Source: Gordonia sp. PP30 (GTDB taxonomy: Bacteria; Actinomycetota; Actinomycetes; Mycobacteriales; Mycobacteriaceae). Taken from it: DNA of 64,000 nucleotides. The notes under the pieces were generated by a model. It did not search any database, was not told the DNA's origin, and worked only from the letters and a program-made list of their open reading frames with translations. Of this stretch, positions 61,399 to 64,000 are shown piece after piece (position 1 is the first letter of the stretch; every line of letters begins with the position of its first letter). Where the stretch lies: the NCBI RefSeq assembly GCF_023100845.1, contig NZ_CP095864.1:1922001-1986000 (forward strand), in the 5' to 3' direction. The translations under genes and the position numbers were made by a program.

Positions 61399-62567
61399 CG
61401 GGCACCCGCCAGGAACGGCTGCCCGGCCGGTGCGGGGGACGCGAGCCGCGGGTCGTCGAACAGGCCCCGCGCGACGAGCTGCGGGACGACGCCCTCGCCG
61501 AACCAGTACAGCTCCTCCAGGTGCGGGTAGCCGGACAGCACGAACTCGGAGATGCCCAGCTCGGCGTAGCGTTCGATGAGGTCGGCCACCTCGACGTGGC
61601 TGCCGACCAGCGCGGTGCCCGCGCCGCCCCGGACCAGACCGACGCCGGCCCAGAGGTTCGGCACGATCTCCAGCGCGTGCGGGTCGCGCCACGACCCGTT
61701 GGCGCGGTGTCCGCTGTGCAGATCGCGCATCGCCGCCTGCCCGGTCGACTCGCTGCGCGCGAGGCCGTTCTGGACACCCTCGACGACGCTCTCGTCGAGA
61801 GCGCCGAGCAGCCGGCCGGCCTCGGCCCACGCCTGCTCGGCGGTGTCCCGGGTGATCACGTGCAGCCGGATGCCGAAGCGGACGGTGCGGCCGTGCTCGG
61901 CGGCCAGCCCGCGGATCCAGGCGATCTTGGCGGCGACCGCCTCCGGCGGCTCGCCCCAGGTGAGGTAGACGTCGCTGTGCCGGGCGGCGACCGGGCCGGC
62001 TTCGGGCGACGAGCCGCCGAAGTAGACCGGCGGGGTGGGCAGCGGGAGAGTGGCCAGGTGGGCGTCGTCGACGGTGAGGAATTCGCCGTGGTGGGTGACG
62101 GTATCGCCCCGCCAGAGGCCGCGCACGACGGTCAGGAACTCATCGGTGCGCCGGTAGCGGGCGGCCTTGTCCAGGTGATCGCCGTAGGCGCGCTGCTCGG
62201 CGGGCTCGCCTCCGGTCACGACGTTCAGCAGGATCCGGCCCGGTGCGTGCCGGGAGAACGTGGCGGCCATCTGTGCGGCCAGCGTGGGGCTCACCAGGCC
62301 GGGCCGGAAGGCGACCAGGAAGCCGAGCCGTTCGGTCTCGCGGGCCACCATCGCGGTGGTCAGCCAGGCGTCCTCGCACCAGGCCCCGGCCGGGGTGAGG
62401 GCGGCGGTGAAGCCGAAGTCCTCGGCGGCCCGGGCGATCGAGCTCAGGTAGCCGATCGACGCGTCGCGGTCGCCGCGGGCGGCCCCGGCCGGAAGCCCGT
62501 GGCCGCCGCCGACGATGAAGCGGGAATCGCCGTAGGTCGGAAGGAACCAGTGCAGTTTCAGTGACAT
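61395..62567 (-). CDS. ssuD: FMNH2-dependent alkanesulfonate monooxygenase (SsuD/LLM class)
   Basis: A 390-residue bacterial luciferase-like monooxygenase that releases sulfite from alkanesulfonates. Family features: WFLPTYGDSRFIVGGG, ARAAEDFGFTAALTPAGAWC, NVVTGGEPAEQRAYGDHLDK, YFGGSSPEAGPVAARHSDVYL and the C-terminal FVLSGYPHLEELYWFGEGV. Related enzymes SfnG and MsuD use dimethylsulfone or methanesulfonate, so the exact substrate is open. Between sfnB (23 bp upstream) and the flavin reductase. Confidence 0.9.
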   Translation of the reverse strand: MSLKLHWFLPTYGDSRFIVGGGHGLPAGAARGDRDASIGYLSSIARAAEDFGFTAALTPAGAWCEDAWLTTAMVARETERLGFLVAFRPGLVSPTLAAQMAATFSRHAPGRILLNVVTGGEPAEQRAYGDHLDKAARYRRTDEFLTVVRGLWRGDTVTHHGEFLTVDDAHLATLPLPTPPVYFGGSSPEAGPVAARHSDVYLTWGEPPEAVAAKIAWIRGLAAEHGRTVRFGIRLHVITRDTAEQAWAEAGRLLGALDESVVEGVQNGLARSESTGQAAMRDLHSGHRANGSWRDPHALEIVPNLWAGVGLVRGGAGTALVGSHVEVADLIERYAELGISEFVLSGYPHLEELYWFGEGVVPQLVARGLFDDPRLASPAPAGQPFLAGAR

Positions 62568-62590
62568 GGGGAGGGTCTTCTTTCTCTCGG

Positions 62591-63784
62591 TCAGAGGGTG
62601 CCGTGGCTCGGCGGGAGCTCCCGCGCGAGGGCCCAGCGGCCGAGGTGATGGAGTTTCCAGCGTTCTGGGTCGTGCAAGGTGTGGGTGCGGGCGTCACGCC
62701 AGTAGCGGGACAGGTTGGCTCCTTCGGCCGCGGTCCGGGTGCCGCCGAAGTCGAACAGCTCGCTGCCGGCACGACGTGCCGCGCGTCCGGCGGCGACCTT
62801 GGCCGCCGCGGTCGCCAGCGAGGCCTCGGCGAGGGCCGCGGGGTCGTCGGCGGGCGCGGCCTCGGCGTCGTCGATCCGCCGGGCCGCCGTGCCGAGCAGC
62901 GACTCGGCGCCGCGGACGGCGAGCTCGAGGTCACCGGCCTGCGCCAGGAGCAGCGGGTCGTCGGCGGCGCGGGTCGCGCCAGCCTCGTAGGCCTCGAACC
63001 AGGGCCGGGCCCCGGTCACCACGCTCGCCGCCGCATCGAGGGCGCCGCGCGCGATCCCGGTGTCGATCGCGGCGTGCACCAGCTGGGCCCGGGCGCCGTA
63101 GGTGCTCGGCGTGGCCAGCAGGGCGGTGTAGTCCACGAGGTGATCGTCGGCGACGGGGGTGCCGTCGAAGGTGACGGTGCCGCTGCTGGTGGTGCGCTGG
63201 CCGAAGCCGGCCCAGTCGTCGTCGATCGTGATGCCGGGTGCGGTGGCATCGGCGTAGGCGATCACGGTGGTGCCGTCGTCGGCGACGGCGCGGACCGCCA
63301 GGATGTCGGCGAAGGCCGCCCCGGTGCAGTAGTACTTTGTGCCGGTCAGGGTGAGTCGCCCGCCGGGTCCGCGGGTGAGCCGGGTGGCGTCGTCGCGGAC
63401 CGTGGTGCCACCGCGTTCGGTCTGTGCGTTGGCGATCCGGGCACCGCGCAGGACCCGGCCGAAGATCTCCTCGCCCAGGGCGGGGCTGCCGCCGCGGGCC
63501 AGCGCCTCGAGGAAGACGAAGTGGCTCTGCGGGATCTGGGCGATGCTGCCGTCCGCGGCGGCGAGGGCCGCCACCACCCGGGCCAGCACCGTGGCGCCGA
63601 GCCCTGGACCGCCGAATCGCCGCGGCACGGTGATCGTGAGCAGTCCGGACTCGGAGAGCGCGGCGATCTCGGCGCGGGGGAGACGACGATCCCGGTCGCG
63701 CTCACTCGCCCCCGCTGCGAGGGCGGGGGCGAGCTTGGCGACCCGGTCCAGCGCCTGTTCGGCGTCACCGATGGACTCGGGCAC
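62591..63784 (-). CDS. sfnB: SfnB-family sulfur-acquisition oxidoreductase (acyl-CoA-dehydrogenase fold)
   Basis: A 397-residue flavoprotein of the acyl-CoA dehydrogenase superfamily, type SfnB/DszC: ALSESGLLTITVPRRFGGPG, LAAADGSIAQIPQSHFVFLE, NAQTERGGTTVRDDATRLTR, and YYCTGAAFADILAVRA. These enzymes use reduced flavin to monooxygenate organosulfur compounds during sulfur starvation. GTG 63784 has AAAGGA 8 nt upstream. First complete gene of the operon, followed by ssuD. Confidence 0.88.
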   Translation of the reverse strand: MPESIGDAEQALDRVAKLAPALAAGASERDRDRRLPRAEIAALSESGLLTITVPRRFGGPGLGATVLARVVAALAAADGSIAQIPQSHFVFLEALARGGSPALGEEIFGRVLRGARIANAQTERGGTTVRDDATRLTRGPGGRLTLTGTKYYCTGAAFADILAVRAVADDGTTVIAYADATAPGITIDDDWAGFGQRTTSSGTVTFDGTPVADDHLVDYTALLATPSTYGARAQLVHAAIDTGIARGALDAAASVVTGARPWFEAYEAGATRAADDPLLLAQAGDLELAVRGAESLLGTAARRIDDAEAAPADDPAALAEASLATAAAKVAAGRAARRAGSELFDFGGTRTAAEGANLSRYWRDARTHTLHDPERWKLHHLGRWALARELPPSHGTL

Positions 63785-63860
63785 GTCGGGTGTCCTTTCT
63801 TTCTGAGATGAGCGTTTCGACTCGGCCGGGCGGGGGCACAGCAGCAGCCCGCCCCGCCGG

Positions 63861-63939
63861 TCGAGCCGCTAGGCGCCCTTCGACGCCGCGTCGTCGCAAG
63901 CTCCGCCGCGCCAGCTCAGGACCCGACCGTGTCGAAACG
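63861..63939. repeat. Third copy of the GAGCCGCTAGGCG...GTGTCGAAACG element
   Basis: TCGAGCCGCTAGGCG (63861-63875) and ACCGTGTCGAAACG (63926-63939), split by about 50 bp, match the pairs after tex at 44061-44089 and 44242-44268. The spacer between sfnB and the partial gene at the edge otherwise holds no gene. Confidence 0.6.
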
Positions 63940-63968
63940 CCGCAGTACAACGGGCGGAGGGGCGGGGC

Positions 63969-64000
63969 TCAGCTGTAGAGGCTGAACTGCGGAGCGCGGC
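63969..64000 (-). CDS. 3' end of a gene entering from the right edge
   Basis: On the minus strand a frame open to the window edge ends ...RAPQFSLYS and stops at 63969-63971. Only about ten codons are visible. The orientation matches the organosulfur operon, so it may belong to the same region. Family cannot be told. Confidence 0.3.
   Translation of the reverse strand, partial: RAPQFSLYS

Overview
The window is a chromosomal stretch of a very GC-rich actinobacterium of the order Mycobacteriales. It is most like Gordonia or a close relative, although the genus is inferred and was not tested. The evidence is the local gene order. Dxr, Rip1, IspG, a GNAT protein, a lipoprotein PBP and a type Ib methionine aminopeptidase occur in the order known from Mycobacterium tuberculosis Rv2870c-Rv2861c. 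SecA2, a CDP-alcohol phosphatidyltransferase, GcvH, GarA, FtsR, a bifunctional nuclease, a second MerR protein and riboswitch-controlled GcvP follow the order of Rv1821-Rv1832. A fused HadA/HadB dehydratase and a haem-uptake operon also fit. No tRNA, rRNA, intact insertion sequence, prophage or CRISPR array was seen.

Layout. 1-4.7 kb: an iron-type alcohol dehydrogenase (5' end outside the window) and methylmalonate-semialdehyde dehydrogenase, then an MDR oxidoreductase divergent from a TetR repressor with two operator palindromes between them. 4.7-13.5 kb: the isoprenoid (dxr, ispG), site-2 protease and cell-wall (PBP) block, interrupted by an SDR that resembles cyclopentanol/cyclohexanol dehydrogenases. 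13.5-16.4 kb: the haem importer hmuTUV with an IdeR-like box. 16.5-20.5 kb: map, a two-gene unit containing a serine-recombinase-like protein that lacks the catalytic serine, a hydrolase, and HadAB. 20.5-28 kb: PPK2, then a ketone-catabolism unit (Baeyer-Villiger monooxygenase, MekB-like esterase, AcoR-like regulator) divergent from an acyl-CoA ligase. 28-41 kb: regulators, vitamin B6 genes (YggS and a PdxK/ThiD kinase), a Nudix protein, a uracil-DNA glycosylase joined in frame to DUF488, DNA ligase LigB, a VanY-type peptidase, a Xi-class GST and an MFS exporter. 41-49 kb: Tex, a polymorphic-toxin nuclease with a frameshifted candidate immunity gene, DUF503, a second PPK2, malate dehydrogenase and a META-domain lipoprotein. 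49-58.8 kb: the SecA2/GarA/glycine-cleavage block with a tandem glycine riboswitch. 58.8-64 kb: a secreted protein, a RibD/DHFR-like reductase and an organosulfur-acquisition operon (SfnB, SsuD, flavin reductase and an unrecognised 149-aa protein) with three tight start/stop junctions.

Most genes are ordinary core genes. Four places stand out. The first is the toxin/frameshifted-immunity pair at 44.7-45.7 kb. The second is the serine-less recombinase homologue with a repeat array at its own promoter (17.6-18.4 kb). The third is the UDG-DUF488 fusion, which still carries an internal Shine-Dalgarno and ATG (33.3-34.4 kb). The fourth is the ketone-degradation cluster, whose AcoR-like regulator has lost the sigma-54 contact motif and whose neighbourhood carries GTCCGA...TCGGAC palindromes. 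Intergenic DNA holds several palindromic and tandem repeats, notably at 39.5, 44.1, 54.3 and 55.3 kb and near the right end.
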